DNA of 46,646 bases from Thermoanaerobaculia bacterium (GTDB lineage: Bacteria; Acidobacteriota; Thermoanaerobaculia; Thermoanaerobaculales; Sulfomarinibacteraceae). The position numbers were made by a program, and so were the translations under genes. Location of the stretch: positions 1-46,646 of the forward strand of contig JAMOVQ010000069.1 of the NCBI GenBank assembly GCA_027067575.1, given 5' to 3'. A model generated the notes under the pieces. That model was not told where the DNA came from. It searched no databases and saw only the letters and a list, made by a program, of their open reading frames with translations. Shown piece by piece: positions 38,662 through 46,646 of this stretch; the stretch's first letter is position 1, and each line of letters begins with the position of its first letter.

Positions 38662-39905
38662 CAGTCCTCCCGGCCCTCCCCGTCCGCCTTCCCGGACGGC
38701 CCGTCCGGGGAACTCTTCTCGACCGAGATCCTGTCCCCGTCGTGCAGCGTCTTCAACGTCCTGTACGGCCCCGTCACGACCTGCTGGCCTTCCTCGAGCC
38801 CAGAGACGATCTCGACGCGGAGGTCGTCGGAGATCCCGGTCGTGACCGGAACGACCCTGGCCACGCCATCCTCGACGATGTAGACCACATCTTTCTCCTT
38901 CCCGCCCTTGCCCCTCCCGTGGCGCAACTCCTTCCCGTCCGCGTCGAGCCGGCGGCGGACCACCGACTGGATCGGCACGGCCAGGACGCCCTCGTGGCGC
39001 GCCGTCTCGATGTCCACCTTGGCCGTCATGGCGGGGCGGAGCCGGGGGTCGGGGTCGTGGATCGCGACCTTGACCCGGAACCTGATGACGCCCCGGGACT
39101 GGTCCTGCCGGCCGGAGGTGGCGATCTCCACGACCTCACCGTGCTGCGGCGTGTCGCGGAGCGCGTCCACCGTGATCTCCGCCGGCTGCCCCAGCGCCAC
39201 CTCGGGGATATCCACCTCGCCGACCTCCACCTCGGCCAGCAGCCGGGACATGTCGGCGATGGTCATGATGACGGACCCCGGCAGGTTGGTCGTCCCCGGG
39301 ACGACGGTCTCGCCTCGCTCGGCGTCGAGCTGGATGACGATCCCGTCCATCGGCGAACGGATCACGGTTCGTGCCAGGTCGTCCTCGGCCCGCTTGAGCG
39401 ACGAGCGGTACTGCTCGACCGTATGCTTCTGGACCTCCAGCTCCACCCGGGCGCTCTCCCAGCGGAGCCGGTCGGCGTCGAGCTGCTGCTGACTGGCGAG
39501 GCCCTGGGCAAACAACGAACGGGTCCGCTCCAGCGTACGTCGTGCATCGTCGAGCTGGATCCGGGCGCGCTCCACCGAGACCTCGGCCTGGCGGAGTGCG
39601 GCCACGGCCTGGTCGCGGGCCGCACGGTAGAGGTCGTCCTCGATCCGCACGAGCACCTGGCCGCGACGGACGGTGTCCCCCTCGTGGACGGGCAGCTCGA
39701 CGATCTCGCCCGTCACCTTGGCCGAGATGGCGACCTTCCTCTCTGGCGTGACCTCACCCGACGCCTTGACGTGGGAGGCGACGTCGTGCGGCTTCACCAC
39801 CGCCGTCTCGACCCGGGTACTCGTGCTGTCCGTCGAGCGGAGACTGAGCAGGAGCACCGCAGCCACCACGGCGAGGATCCCGGCAGGAAGCAATATCCGC
39901 TTCAT
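38661..39905 (-). CDS. Periplasmic adaptor (HlyD/MacA family) of a tripartite efflux system
   Basis: 414 residues from ATG 39905, with GAGGACGGG ahead. An N-terminal signal anchor ([18 protein letters not shown]) is followed by the barrel-sandwich half [26 protein letters not shown] helical hairpin with coiled-coil periodicity follows (about 95-190; [38 protein letters not shown]), then the second half of the sandwich ([19 protein letters not shown]), a beta-barrel domain, and a C-terminal membrane-proximal domain. A charged insert rich in Lys/Arg/Gly ([13 protein letters not shown]) sits in the last domain. The protein would bridge the inner-membrane MacB-like pump and the TolC-like outer protein. 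Confidence 0.9.
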   Translation of the reverse strand: MKRILLPAGILAVVAAVLLLSLRSTDSTSTRVETAVVKPHDVASHVKASGEVTPERKVAISAKVTGEIVELPVHEGDTVRRGQVLVRIEDDLYRAARDQAVAALRQAEVSVERARIQLDDARRTLERTRSLFAQGLASQQQLDADRLRWESARVELEVQKHTVEQYRSSLKRAEDDLARTVIRSPMDGIVIQLDAERGETVVPGTTNLPGSVIMTIADMSRLLAEVEVGEVDIPEVALGQPAEITVDALRDTPQHGEVVEIATSGRQDQSRGVIRFRVKVAIHDPDPRLRPAMTAKVDIETARHEGVLAVPIQSVVRRRLDADGKELRHGRGKGGKEKDVVYIVEDGVARVVPVTTGISDDLRVEIVSGLEEGQQVVTGPYRTLKTLHDGDRISVEKSSPDGPSGKADGEGRED

Positions 39906-39912
39906 CCCGTCC

Positions 39913-40686
39913 TCACATCCCCGGGACGACCATGGCAAGGACGACCTTACCGGCCACGTAGACCGCCCACGGCACGAGGACCGCCACGGCCGCCCGCCCC
40001 TTTGAGATCCGGGCAGTGATGGAGAACCCGAGCACGAGGAGGACGACGACCCAGATCGAGAAGATGTCGAGACTTCCCGCCAGCGCGGCCTGCCACTTGG
40101 GCGCCGTCTGAGGCAGGAAGGCGGCGAGGTTCGACTTCACCGCGTGCCGGAGCGCCTGCTGGCTCACCATGCCCATCCGCGAGATGACGGCCATGGTCAC
40201 GATGGAGGAGACGAGACCCGGCGGCCAGAACGCGTGCAGCATGGTAGAGAACGTCGTCCGGAAGTCGGTGTCGCCGCCGGTGGTCCGGAGGGAGACGAGG
40301 AAGATTCCGGCGAGCAGGATCATCAGCAACGGGGTCACCACAATGGTGACAAGGAACCCGGCGACCGACCACTTCTCGGCCCGGGCGACTATCCTGTCGA
40401 GCTGGGCCTCGGAAACGTCCTGTCCCATCCGTTCCATGTTCTCGATGATCGAACCCTCGAGGTCCAGGTGGTGCCGAACCACGATCTGGGCCCCAATGGA
40501 CAGGAGGATCATCGCCACGAGGACCAGGATCCACGACGGCCGGATCCGGATGTCCTCGAACACCTTCGCCGGTGTCGTGAACATGGCGAGCAGGCGTGCG
40601 CCGCTTCCGAGCCTCGGTTGCGGTGTCTGTGCCGGCACCGTGTCCTCGAGCAGTTCCGGTTCGTACGACGGACGGTCCTCGTTCAT
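39913..40686 (-). CDS. Yip1-family integral membrane protein inside the export operon
   Basis: 257 residues from ATG 40686 with GGAGGTGGAGA ahead; the start overlaps the TolC-like stop (ATGA). A charged N-terminal tail leads to LAMFTTPAKVFEDIR, the usual Yip1 opening (the short amphipathic segment before the first span). About five membrane spans follow, including WILVLVAMILLSIGAQIVV, FLVTIVVTPLLMILLAGIFL and IFSIWVVVLLVLGFSITAR. No catalytic motif. The family's bacterial role is unknown. The position between the outer-membrane factor and the adaptor, with tight couplings on both sides, suggests a role in assembling or tuning the pump, as inference. Confidence 0.8.
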   Translation of the reverse strand: MNEDRPSYEPELLEDTVPAQTPQPRLGSGARLLAMFTTPAKVFEDIRIRPSWILVLVAMILLSIGAQIVVRHHLDLEGSIIENMERMGQDVSEAQLDRIVARAEKWSVAGFLVTIVVTPLLMILLAGIFLVSLRTTGGDTDFRTTFSTMLHAFWPPGLVSSIVTMAVISRMGMVSQQALRHAVKSNLAAFLPQTAPKWQAALAGSLDIFSIWVVVLLVLGFSITARISKGRAAVAVLVPWAVYVAGKVVLAMVVPGM

Positions 40687-42401
40687 TCTCCACCTCCTCC
40701 GGCCGGGGCCGTGTCCGATGCCTCCCGGACCCGGTTCGCGGCCGTCTCGATGTCGGTGAACCTCAGCCATTCCACGCCGCCCCAGAAGTCGTGGGGGACC
40801 TCGGGGCTGCCGGGATCAGCGATCCGGATCCCGTGAGCGTCGAGCAGCGTGCCCGTGGCGACCTGGTACGCCACCAGCGAGCGGCGGTAGGCGACCCTGG
40901 ACTTGAGCTCGGTCAGCTGCGCCGCAGCCAGGTCGTCCTGGATCTGGAGCACCTGAAAGTTCGTCGACAGGCCGTTCTTGAACTTGGTGTGCTCGGCCTC
41001 GACGTTGCGCTCGGCCAGGCGGGTCGAGGCGGCGGAGGCCTCGATCGATGCGGCGCTGTCCTCCAGCCCGCGGACGGCCCGGCGAACCTCGCGGATCACC
41101 TGCTGCTTGAGCGCCCGGAGCCGGGTCAACGCCTGCTCGTACTCGTACCGGCGCTGCGCCAGCCGGGCCTTCGCATCGTTGTTGCCCAGCGGAACGCTGA
41201 ACGTCACGCCGAGCGTCCAGTGGGGGAAGTCGAAGTTCCGGAGCTGCTCGAACGCATCGTCGAATCCGCCCGGGAGCGTGCCGATGATCTCGCCCGTCTC
41301 GGGGTTTCGGATCGTCAGATCACCGCCGAGTCCAGAAAATCCGTAGGACCCGGAGAGGTCGAGCCGCGGCAGCGTGCCGTTTCGCGCCACCGCCACGTTG
41401 AGCTTCGCCGCCTCGATGGCGAGCATCTGCCGGTGGATCTCGGGCCGGCGGTCCAGCGCCTCGTGGATCGCCTCGGCGAGGTCGGGATGGATCGGCTCGA
41501 TGGCCAGCGCGTCCGTCGTCCGGATCGACGCCGTCCACTCGTCGGGCTCGTCGAAGCCCAGGACGGCCTTGAGGGCGTCCTCGGCGTCCGCCGCCGCGTT
41601 CCGCGCGGCGATCAGCTCCTGCTTCCGGGACGCCACGGCGGCCTCGGACTGCACGAGGTCGATCGGGGCGGAGGTCCCGACGCGGACCCGTTCCTGCGTC
41701 TCCTCCAGCAGCGTCTTCGCCAGCTCGAGCGACTGTTCCTTGACCTCGACCGCCTTGCGTGCCGCCACGAGGTCCCAGTAGGCGTTCTCCACCTGCTGGA
41801 CCGTCCCGATCACCGAAAGGACGAACGCCGTGGCGGCCTGCCCCCGGCTGTTGCGGGCGATGACCAGGCCCGCCCGGTTGACCGTGGTGCCGAACCCGTT
41901 GAGCAGCGGCTGGTTGACCTGGAGCGACAGGTCGGAGCTCCAGCTCGGGTTGAGGAAAAAGAACGTCGAGTTGGTCTCCTGACGGGTCCACCGGTTGGTC
42001 AGGGAGAAGCTCGTTCCGCTCGGGAGTCTTTCCGAGAGGCCGATCCGGAACCGGGTGTTCCGGCCCTCCGTGACGGCCGCGCCGGCCAGTTGCGTCGCAG
42101 CGGGGGACTTGGTGTAGTCGCCGTCGACGGCGACGTCGAGCTTCGGATCGAAGACGCCGACGCTCTGGAGGATTCCCGCATCGGCCCGCGCGAGGTCGTA
42201 CCGGCCGACTTTGAGATCGAGGTTCCGTTCGAGCGCCATGGTGTACGCCTCGTCGAGCCCCAGGGAGAGTGTTCCCCGGGCAGGTTGTACCGCCGACGCC
42301 GCCGGTTCGGGCAGGGCGGAGACGTCGAGCTGGGCGTACGCCGCCGGCGCGGCGAGTAGCACGAGGATCGCCAGGATCGGAACGCGGATCGTGTCGGCCA
42401 C
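40683..42401 (-). CDS. TolC-family outer-membrane efflux protein
   Basis: 572 residues from GTG 42401, chosen because GGAGGAGGTTCC directly precedes it; an ATG eight codons upstream is less well placed. Signal peptide ILAILVLLAAPAAYA. Then two outer-membrane efflux repeats: LGLDEAYTMALERNLDLK with a long helix, QVNQPLLNGFG (the first beta segment), NAYWDLVAARKAVEVKEQSL, then EAIHEALDRRPEIHRQMLAI and the second half with VTFSVPLGNNDAKARLAQ, EVRRAVRGLEDSAASIEAS and KNGLSTNFQVLQIQDDLAAA. This order is typical of TolC/OprM-type exit ducts. It heads the five-gene export operon (TolC - Yip1 - adaptor - ATPase - permease). The promoter lies in the repeat-bearing gap upstream. Confidence 0.9.
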   Translation of the reverse strand: MADTIRVPILAILVLLAAPAAYAQLDVSALPEPAASAVQPARGTLSLGLDEAYTMALERNLDLKVGRYDLARADAGILQSVGVFDPKLDVAVDGDYTKSPAATQLAGAAVTEGRNTRFRIGLSERLPSGTSFSLTNRWTRQETNSTFFFLNPSWSSDLSLQVNQPLLNGFGTTVNRAGLVIARNSRGQAATAFVLSVIGTVQQVENAYWDLVAARKAVEVKEQSLELAKTLLEETQERVRVGTSAPIDLVQSEAAVASRKQELIAARNAAADAEDALKAVLGFDEPDEWTASIRTTDALAIEPIHPDLAEAIHEALDRRPEIHRQMLAIEAAKLNVAVARNGTLPRLDLSGSYGFSGLGGDLTIRNPETGEIIGTLPGGFDDAFEQLRNFDFPHWTLGVTFSVPLGNNDAKARLAQRRYEYEQALTRLRALKQQVIREVRRAVRGLEDSAASIEASAASTRLAERNVEAEHTKFKNGLSTNFQVLQIQDDLAAAQLTELKSRVAYRRSLVAYQVATGTLLDAHGIRIADPGSPEVPHDFWGGVEWLRFTDIETAANRVREASDTAPAGGGGE

Positions 42402-43114
42402 GGAACCTCCTCCGTTCGTCGTCATGCCCCCTGATACGCAGGTTGGCGCCGAAAGGTTTGCCCCGGGTGGTCCCTCCCGCCCGGGTGCTGGCCCGGAGCC
42501 GACAGAGTGGGAGAGACAGGGCACCCACGCTCCGGGAACGCCAACGTGGAAGCGCCTCCCCACTGGGCGAACCTTTCCGGAAATGCTCCCACCCCGGCCG
42601 TGGGGAACCGGCTCACCGCAGAGCGAACCGGCGGCCGTCCCGGGGCTTGCCCTCCCCTCCGTCCCCGGACCGCCCCCGCCCCACACCGGCCCGGTCCTCG
42701 TGGGGTGCTCGATCGCTGGATGGCGGAGGGCTCCGTTGCGGGGACAGTCCCGATCGTGAAGGGCCTGGTTCTCTGAAGCGCTAACCGGAACGTCGCTCCG
42801 CTCGTCCCTGGGCGGGCGGGTATGTGGTGCACTACGCGGGAGGGCCTCATCTCGGGCGAAGGGCTGGAGTAGGGGACAGTGTTCTTCTTTCGATCGGTGG
42901 GTGGCCCGATGGAGCGCGGGCTTCAGCCCGCAACCTGATCGGCGTGGGAACAGTCCCGATCGTGGAGGGTTCGCGCGGTACCGGTCCCTCGGCGATCGGG
43001 ACGGCCTTCCCCTCGGCGACCACCATCGTGGTGCCAGGCCCCGGTCGGACGGCCTCCGGGAGGGAGGTGGGGTAGAATGCGCTGCCCGGCGGAGGGAGCC
43101 GGGCCGGAGGTTCC
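42402..43114. other. 713-base divergent intergenic gap with REP-like repeats
   Basis: No gene is supported; open frames are short and unlike proteins. The right half contains a cluster of palindromic repeats (see 42709-42970). A TAGAAT at 43073-43078 sits 37 bases upstream of mqnD and could be its -10 box, but no -35 box was found. Confidence 0.5.
42709..42970 (+). repeat. Cluster of REP-like elements: two imperfect copies of a larger unit plus a hairpin
   Basis: Copy A: TCGATCGCTGGATGGC (42709-42724) and GGGACAGTCCCGATCGTG (42741-42758). Copy B: TCGATCGGTGGGTGGC (42890-42905) and GGAACAGTCCCGATCGTG (42947-42964). Between the halves of copy B is the hairpin GCGGGC-TTCA-GCCCGC (42916-42931). 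A further site, AGGGGACAGTGTTC (42871-42884), is the reverse-complement form of the AACAGTGTCC-type sites with one change. The clustering and palindromes are typical of RAYT substrates. Confidence 0.6.
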
Positions 43115-43951
43115 ATGACGACGATCCGAGTGGCGCACTCGCCGGATTCCGACGACGCCTTCATGTTCTACGCCCTGGCGACGGGCGCCATCGACACGGG
43201 GGATCTCGAGTTCGAGCACGTGCTCGACGATATCGAGACGCTCAACCGGATGGCGTTCGAGGGGACGTACGAGGTCACCGCCGTGTCGATCCACGCTTAC
43301 GCCCACCTGGACGACCGGTACGCGCTCCTCAACTCCGGCGCGTCGATGGGCGACGGGTACGGCCCGGTCCTCGTGGCCCGGGAGGGGCTGGATCCGGAGG
43401 CGCTGGCGGCGACGGAGGTCGCGGTACCTGGCACGCTGACCTCGGCGGCCCTGGCGCTCAGGCTCTGGAACCCCGCCCTGAGGACGCGGGTGGTCCCGTT
43501 CGACCGGATCATCCCGGCGGTGCAGGCCGGGGAGGTCGGTGCCGGCGTGGTCATCCACGAGGGGCAGCTGACGTACGCCGACGAGGGCCTCGTCCGGATC
43601 GTCGATCTCGGCGAGTGGTGGGCCGGGGAGACCGGCGGCCTGCCCCTGCCGCTCGGCGGGAACGTCATCCGGCGCGACCTCGGGGAGCCGCTGATGCGCC
43701 GGGTCGCCGCGCTCCTGGAGGCGTCGATCCGGTACGCCCTGGAGCATCGCGAGGCGGCGCTGGACCATGCGCTCGCCTACGGGCGCGGGCTCGACCGGGA
43801 GAAGGCCGACCGGTTCGTCGGGATGTACGTCAACGAGCTGACCCTGGACTACGGCGAGCGCGGCCGGCGGGCGGTCCGGGAGTTCCTGGAGCGGGCCCAC
43901 CGGGCGCGCGCGATCCCGAGGGTCCCGCGGCTGGACTTCCTGACCGGGTGA
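43115..43951 (+). CDS. mqnD: 1,4-dihydroxy-6-naphthoate synthase of the futalosine menaquinone pathway
   Basis: 278 residues from ATG 43115 with GGAGGTTCC ahead. It has the MqnD/MqnA periplasmic-binding-protein-like fold. The start VAHSPDSDDAFMFYAL is diagnostic (SPDSDDAFMF), followed by HVLDDIETLNRMAF, TAVSIHAYAHLDDRYALL, NSGASMGDGYGPVLV and VIHEGQLTY. LPLPLGGNVIRRDL and YVNELTLDYG close the protein. It converts cyclic dehypoxanthinylfutalosine to 1,4-dihydroxy-6-naphthoate, so the organism probably makes menaquinone by this route. Other mqn genes are outside the window. The stop overlaps the next gene by four bases (GTGA). Confidence 0.93.
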   Translation: MTTIRVAHSPDSDDAFMFYALATGAIDTGDLEFEHVLDDIETLNRMAFEGTYEVTAVSIHAYAHLDDRYALLNSGASMGDGYGPVLVAREGLDPEALAATEVAVPGTLTSAALALRLWNPALRTRVVPFDRIIPAVQAGEVGAGVVIHEGQLTYADEGLVRIVDLGEWWAGETGGLPLPLGGNVIRRDLGEPLMRRVAALLEASIRYALEHREAALDHALAYGRGLDREKADRFVGMYVNELTLDYGERGRRAVREFLERAHRARAIPRVPRLDFLTG

Positions 43952-45582
43952 ACGCCTGGGGCGGGCTCGCCGTGACGGTCCACGACGCCGCCGCGGCGGT
44001 GGTGTCGCGGGACGGGACGCTCCGGATGGCGGCCGAGGAGCGGTTCGGCGGCCCCAAGCGTGCCGGGGGCTGGCCGGGACGGGCCCTGGCATGGGTCCGG
44101 GGTGCCTCGGGCGATCCGGTGCGGTGGGGCGTCTCCTGGAGGCCCTGGGCCGGCCTCCTCGCCCGGGCGGGGCACGGGCTGCCCTCCCTCTCCGCGCCCC
44201 GGGCCGGGTTGCTCCTCGCCCAGGCGCTGGCCCCCGTGCGGGCCGGCTTGCCGGTCCGGTGGCTCGCCCACCACCGCTGCCACGCCGCGGCGGCGTTCTG
44301 GACCTCGCCGTTCGAACGGGCGGCGGTGCTCGTGGTGGACGCGGCGGGAGAGGGGTGGAGCAGCTGGGCGGGCATCGGGGAGGGGTGGCGGCTCACCCGG
44401 CTCGACCGGACCCCATACCCGCACTCCCTGGGGTTCCTCTACGCGGGGATCACGGAGTACCTCGGATGGGAACCGGACCGGGACGAGGGCACGGTGATGG
44501 GGCTGGCGGCCCTGGGCGATCCGCCGGAACGGCTGCGGGAGGCGGTCCGCTCCATGGTTCACCCCGAGGGCCCCGGGGTCCGGCTCGATCTCGCGGCGTT
44601 CGCCCATCACCGGAGGACGCGGCCGATCCTGTCGGAGGAGGGCGTCCGGCGGCTTGGCGTGCCCCGGCGCGCGGCGGGGGCTCCCGTCGAGCCGGTCCAC
44701 GCCGATCTCGCTGCGGCCCTCCAGGCGCACACGGAGGCGGTGCTCGTCGCCATGGCGCGGGCGCTCCACGCACGGACGGGTCTGGACGCGCTCTGCCTGG
44801 GCGGGGGCGTGGCGCTCAACGGGCCGGCCGTGGAGGCCGTGCGGCGGGAGTCCGGGTTCTCCGAGGTGTTCGTGCCGCCGTTTCCCCACGACGCCGGGAC
44901 AGCCGTGGGCGCGGCGCTGCTGCTTGCCGCGGCGGACGGCGGCGTCGACCGGGAGGCGCTCCGCCGGGGCGTGACGGCGTGCGGGCCGGGGATCGGCCGG
45001 GAGGCCGCCCGGCGGGCCCTGCGCGCCGCCGGCCTCGACTGGACGGAGCCCGACGATCCCGAGGAAGCCGTCGCGGCGGCGCTGGCGGAGGGTGCCGTGG
45101 TGGCGAGGGCGCGGGGCCGGGCGGAACCCGGCCCTCGCGCGCTCGGCCGGCGCTCGCTGCTCGCCGATCCCCGGGACGCTGGCGTGCGCGACCGCCTCAA
45201 CCGGATGAAGGGCCGGGAGGCGTTCCGTCCCGTCGCGCCGGTGATGACGGTGCGCGCCGCGAAACGGTTCCTCGACACCCGGGGCGGCGTGCCGTACATG
45301 GAACGGGCGGTCGCCGTCCGGCCCGCCGCCGCGGACGGGATCCCCGCGGTGGTCCACGCCGACGGGACGGCGAGGGCCCAGACCGTCCGGCCGGAGGACG
45401 ATGCCGCGCTCCACCGGCTGCTCGTCCGCTTCGGGGCGATCGCCGGCGTCGAGGTCCTCTGCAACACCAGCCTGAACGGCCCCGGGGAGCCGATGGCGCT
45501 CGACGCGCCGGACGCCGTCCGGACCGCCGTCCGCCTCGGCGCCGACCTGCTCGACCTCGACGGCCTCCTCGCCCGGCTCTGA
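43948..45582 (+). CDS. Carbamoyltransferase, NodU/CmcH/TobZ family
   Basis: 544 residues from GTG 43948, which overlaps the mqnD stop (GTGA). The N-terminal Kae1-like domain opens LAVTVHDAAAAVVSRDG (the HDAAA motif) with AAEERFGGPKRAGG. The metal-site region WLAHHRCHAAAAFWTSPF is followed by VLVVDAAGEGWSSW, DEGTVMGLAALG and LCLGGGVALNGPAVEAV. The C-terminal domain has EPGPRALGRRSLLADPRD, then FRPVAPVM and VLCNTSLNGPGEPMALDAPDA. Members transfer a carbamoyl group from carbamoyl phosphate through carbamoyladenylate to antibiotics or nodulation factors. The acceptor here is unknown; coupling to mqnD is unexpected. Confidence 0.9.
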   Translation: MNAWGGLAVTVHDAAAAVVSRDGTLRMAAEERFGGPKRAGGWPGRALAWVRGASGDPVRWGVSWRPWAGLLARAGHGLPSLSAPRAGLLLAQALAPVRAGLPVRWLAHHRCHAAAAFWTSPFERAAVLVVDAAGEGWSSWAGIGEGWRLTRLDRTPYPHSLGFLYAGITEYLGWEPDRDEGTVMGLAALGDPPERLREAVRSMVHPEGPGVRLDLAAFAHHRRTRPILSEEGVRRLGVPRRAAGAPVEPVHADLAAALQAHTEAVLVAMARALHARTGLDALCLGGGVALNGPAVEAVRRESGFSEVFVPPFPHDAGTAVGAALLLAAADGGVDREALRRGVTACGPGIGREAARRALRAAGLDWTEPDDPEEAVAAALAEGAVVARARGRAEPGPRALGRRSLLADPRDAGVRDRLNRMKGREAFRPVAPVMTVRAAKRFLDTRGGVPYMERAVAVRPAAADGIPAVVHADGTARAQTVRPEDDAALHRLLVRFGAIAGVEVLCNTSLNGPGEPMALDAPDAVRTAVRLGADLLDLDGLLARL

Positions 45583-45618
45583 GACGGGCGGGGACGGCGC
45601 CCGGGGGGCCGGCCGCAC

Positions 45619-46407
45619 TCAGGCCCGTCCGGTGAGGTCCCGGGCTGGACCGGCCACGAAGTACCGGTAGCTGGTCCATCCGGGGCCGGCGGAGCGGTTC
45701 TCCTCCACGTGGACGAGCCGCCCGCCGCCGCGCCGGACGATCGCCTCGACGGTGGCCCTGGGAACCCCGTGCATCTCGAACGTCTCCGGCGGACGCAACG
45801 CGAGGTGGGCCGAACGCAGGAGGTCGAACACGGGGCGCGGGAGCATCAGTTTGAACCGGTGGATCAGGCGCCTCGAAAGGGTGTGCCCGTCGCCGGGAAG
45901 GAGCGGATCGGCGGCCTCCTGGAAGACCAGGATCCCGTCCGGGGCCAGGACGCGGAGGAACTCCCGGATGACCCGCCGCGCCGCCGGCGGCGGGATGTGC
46001 TGCAACGTCAGCTCCGAGAGGATGAACGCGAAGAACCCGCCGGGGAACGGCAACGGCGGCCGCCGGACCACGTGGAACTTCACTCGCGGATCGTCGGGGC
46101 GGTGTTTCCTGGCCAGCCGGACCATGGTCGGCGAGGCGTCCACGCCGTGCACTTCGGAGACGTGGTCGGCGAGCGCCCAGGTCAGCCGCCCGACCCCGCA
46201 GCCGAAGTCCAGGGCAGGCCCGTGGACGGGGCCGAGCCCGAGGTCCTCCAGCCGCTGGAGGGTGTGGCGGACGGTCTCCCGTCCGCTGGCGTAGAACGAC
46301 TCCGGATCCCACCGGTTCCCGCGGCGTGCCGGATCGCTCACAACCCCCCACAACGGGTCGGTCCGCGCCAGCTCCTCCCACCGCTGGTTGGTCCTTTCGG
46401 TATCCAC
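45619..46407 (-). CDS. SAM-dependent methyltransferase (class I)
   Basis: 262 residues from GTG 46407, with GAGGAGGGCC directly upstream; a longer ATG start at 46536 lacks such a site. The N-terminal helices (TNQRWEELARTDPLWGVVSD) are like other sugar- or lipid-linked methyltransferases. The SAM motif I is ALDFGCGVGRLTWALA, with an acidic partner in VHGVDASPTMV. ILSELTLQHIPPP and LRVLAPDGILVFQEAAD are the post-I motifs. The substrate is not deducible. It is convergent with the carbamoyltransferase gene (36-base gap) and transcribed away from the partial gene at the right edge. Confidence 0.85.
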   Translation of the reverse strand: MDTERTNQRWEELARTDPLWGVVSDPARRGNRWDPESFYASGRETVRHTLQRLEDLGLGPVHGPALDFGCGVGRLTWALADHVSEVHGVDASPTMVRLARKHRPDDPRVKFHVVRRPPLPFPGGFFAFILSELTLQHIPPPAARRVIREFLRVLAPDGILVFQEAADPLLPGDGHTLSRRLIHRFKLMLPRPVFDLLRSAHLALRPPETFEMHGVPRATVEAIVRRGGGRLVHVEENRSAGPGWTSYRYFVAGPARDLTGRA

Positions 46408-46548
46408 GGCCCTCCTCACCGGTCTCGCCGACGGGTCCCGGCCTACGAAGCGTCGCCCTGCCGTGTGCGGCGAACCGGCGCCATGGTACACCCCACGGAG
46501 AACGACTTCCGGACATGTCCCCGGATCCACCGCCAAGGGAAAGGCAAG

Positions 46549-46618
46549 ACCTCGTTGGTGCTGCTGAGTCAGCAGGTTAGAATGCAGTTGTGCAGCGACA
46601 TTCCGACACCAACGAGGT
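46549..46618 (+). promoter_or_regulatory. Promoter with nested perfect palindromes at the right edge
   Basis: ACCTCGTTGGTG (46549-46560) and CACCAACGAGGT (46607-46618) are an exact 12-base inverted repeat. Inside it CTGCTGA-G-TCAGCAG (46561-46575) is another perfect palindrome. TTGGTG (46555-46560), a 17-base spacer and TAGAAT (46578-46583) form a promoter; the right arm of the long repeat contains the ribosome binding site GAGGTG of the following gene. Such a layout fits an insertion-sequence end or an autoregulated gene. Confidence 0.55.
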
Positions 46619-46625
46619 GAAGTTC

Positions 46626-46646
46626 ATGTTAGCACAAGGCGTTCTT
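46626..46646 (+). CDS. Partial gene at the right edge (7 codons)
   Basis: ATG at 46626 with GAGGTGAAGTTC ahead, reading MLAQGVL to the window end. Too short to identify. The palindromic upstream region suggests a transposase gene, possibly IS1380-like, but that is a guess. Confidence 0.4.

Noticed and set aside
42824-43075. Small open frame in the repeat-rich gap before mqnD
   Set aside because: It translates the palindromic repeats and has no ribosome site or protein-like composition.

Overview
The window is about 70% GC bacterial chromosome, densely packed, with many ATGA/GTGA translational overlaps and Shine-Dalgarno sites of the GGAGG type. A Gram-negative envelope is implied by a TolC-type outer-membrane factor and a periplasmic adaptor. 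Menaquinone synthesis by the futalosine route (mqnD), large secreted proteins with beta-propeller, Calx-beta and dockerin-like C-termini, the CxDGxDNDGDG motif and a REP-associated transposase together resemble Acidobacteriota (for example Thermoanaerobaculia-like lineages). This placement is inference; no rRNA or other marker is present.

Layout. 1-4529 (minus): 5' part of a type III-B CRISPR-Cas effector operon, cmr2/cas10 - cmr3 - cmr4 (cut by the window edge). No CRISPR array is visible. 5313-9043: a divergent pair, an ArsB/NhaD-superfamily permease and a ZntA-type P1B ATPase, around a perfect 20-bp operator-like palindrome, followed by a MarC-family remnant. 9230-12451: a large secreted protein. 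12505-13729: a REP-associated tyrosine transposase with short inverted ends. 13770-20168: a DUF255 thioredoxin-domain protein, a degenerate ABC-exporter-like protein with a small helical partner, glutaryl-CoA dehydrogenase and a GT39-type glycosyltransferase. 20581-26108: three more exported proteins (parallel beta-helix/dockerin-like, beta-propeller/Calx-beta/dockerin-like, and an IPTL-CTERM-like protein).

26626-30255 (minus): a tightly coupled four-gene cassette, ECF-type double ATPase - small membrane protein (S-like) - EcfT-like/THEP1 NTPase fusion - MocA-like nucleotidyltransferase. All junctions are GTGA overlaps. This is the most attractive candidate for an undescribed system: an ECF transporter with a built-in soluble NTPase, tied to a molybdenum-cofactor-type cytidylyltransferase. 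30632-33872 (minus): serC, serA and a DUF1015 gene (phosphorylated serine pathway), divergent from ahcY; then an SDR oxidoreductase. 36767-42401 (minus): a five-gene MacAB-TolC-like export operon with a Yip1-family gene inside. 43115-45582: mqnD coupled to a NodU/CmcH-type carbamoyltransferase. 45619-46407 (minus): a SAM methyltransferase. At the right edge a promoter with nested perfect palindromes precedes a truncated gene.

Non-coding structure is unusually rich. A dispersed family of short palindromic sites (GGGACAGTCCC and AAAACAGTGTCC types) appears in several intergenic gaps and resembles the transposase ends. One gap (36162-36766) holds two tandem hairpins whose loops are G-quadruplex-like.
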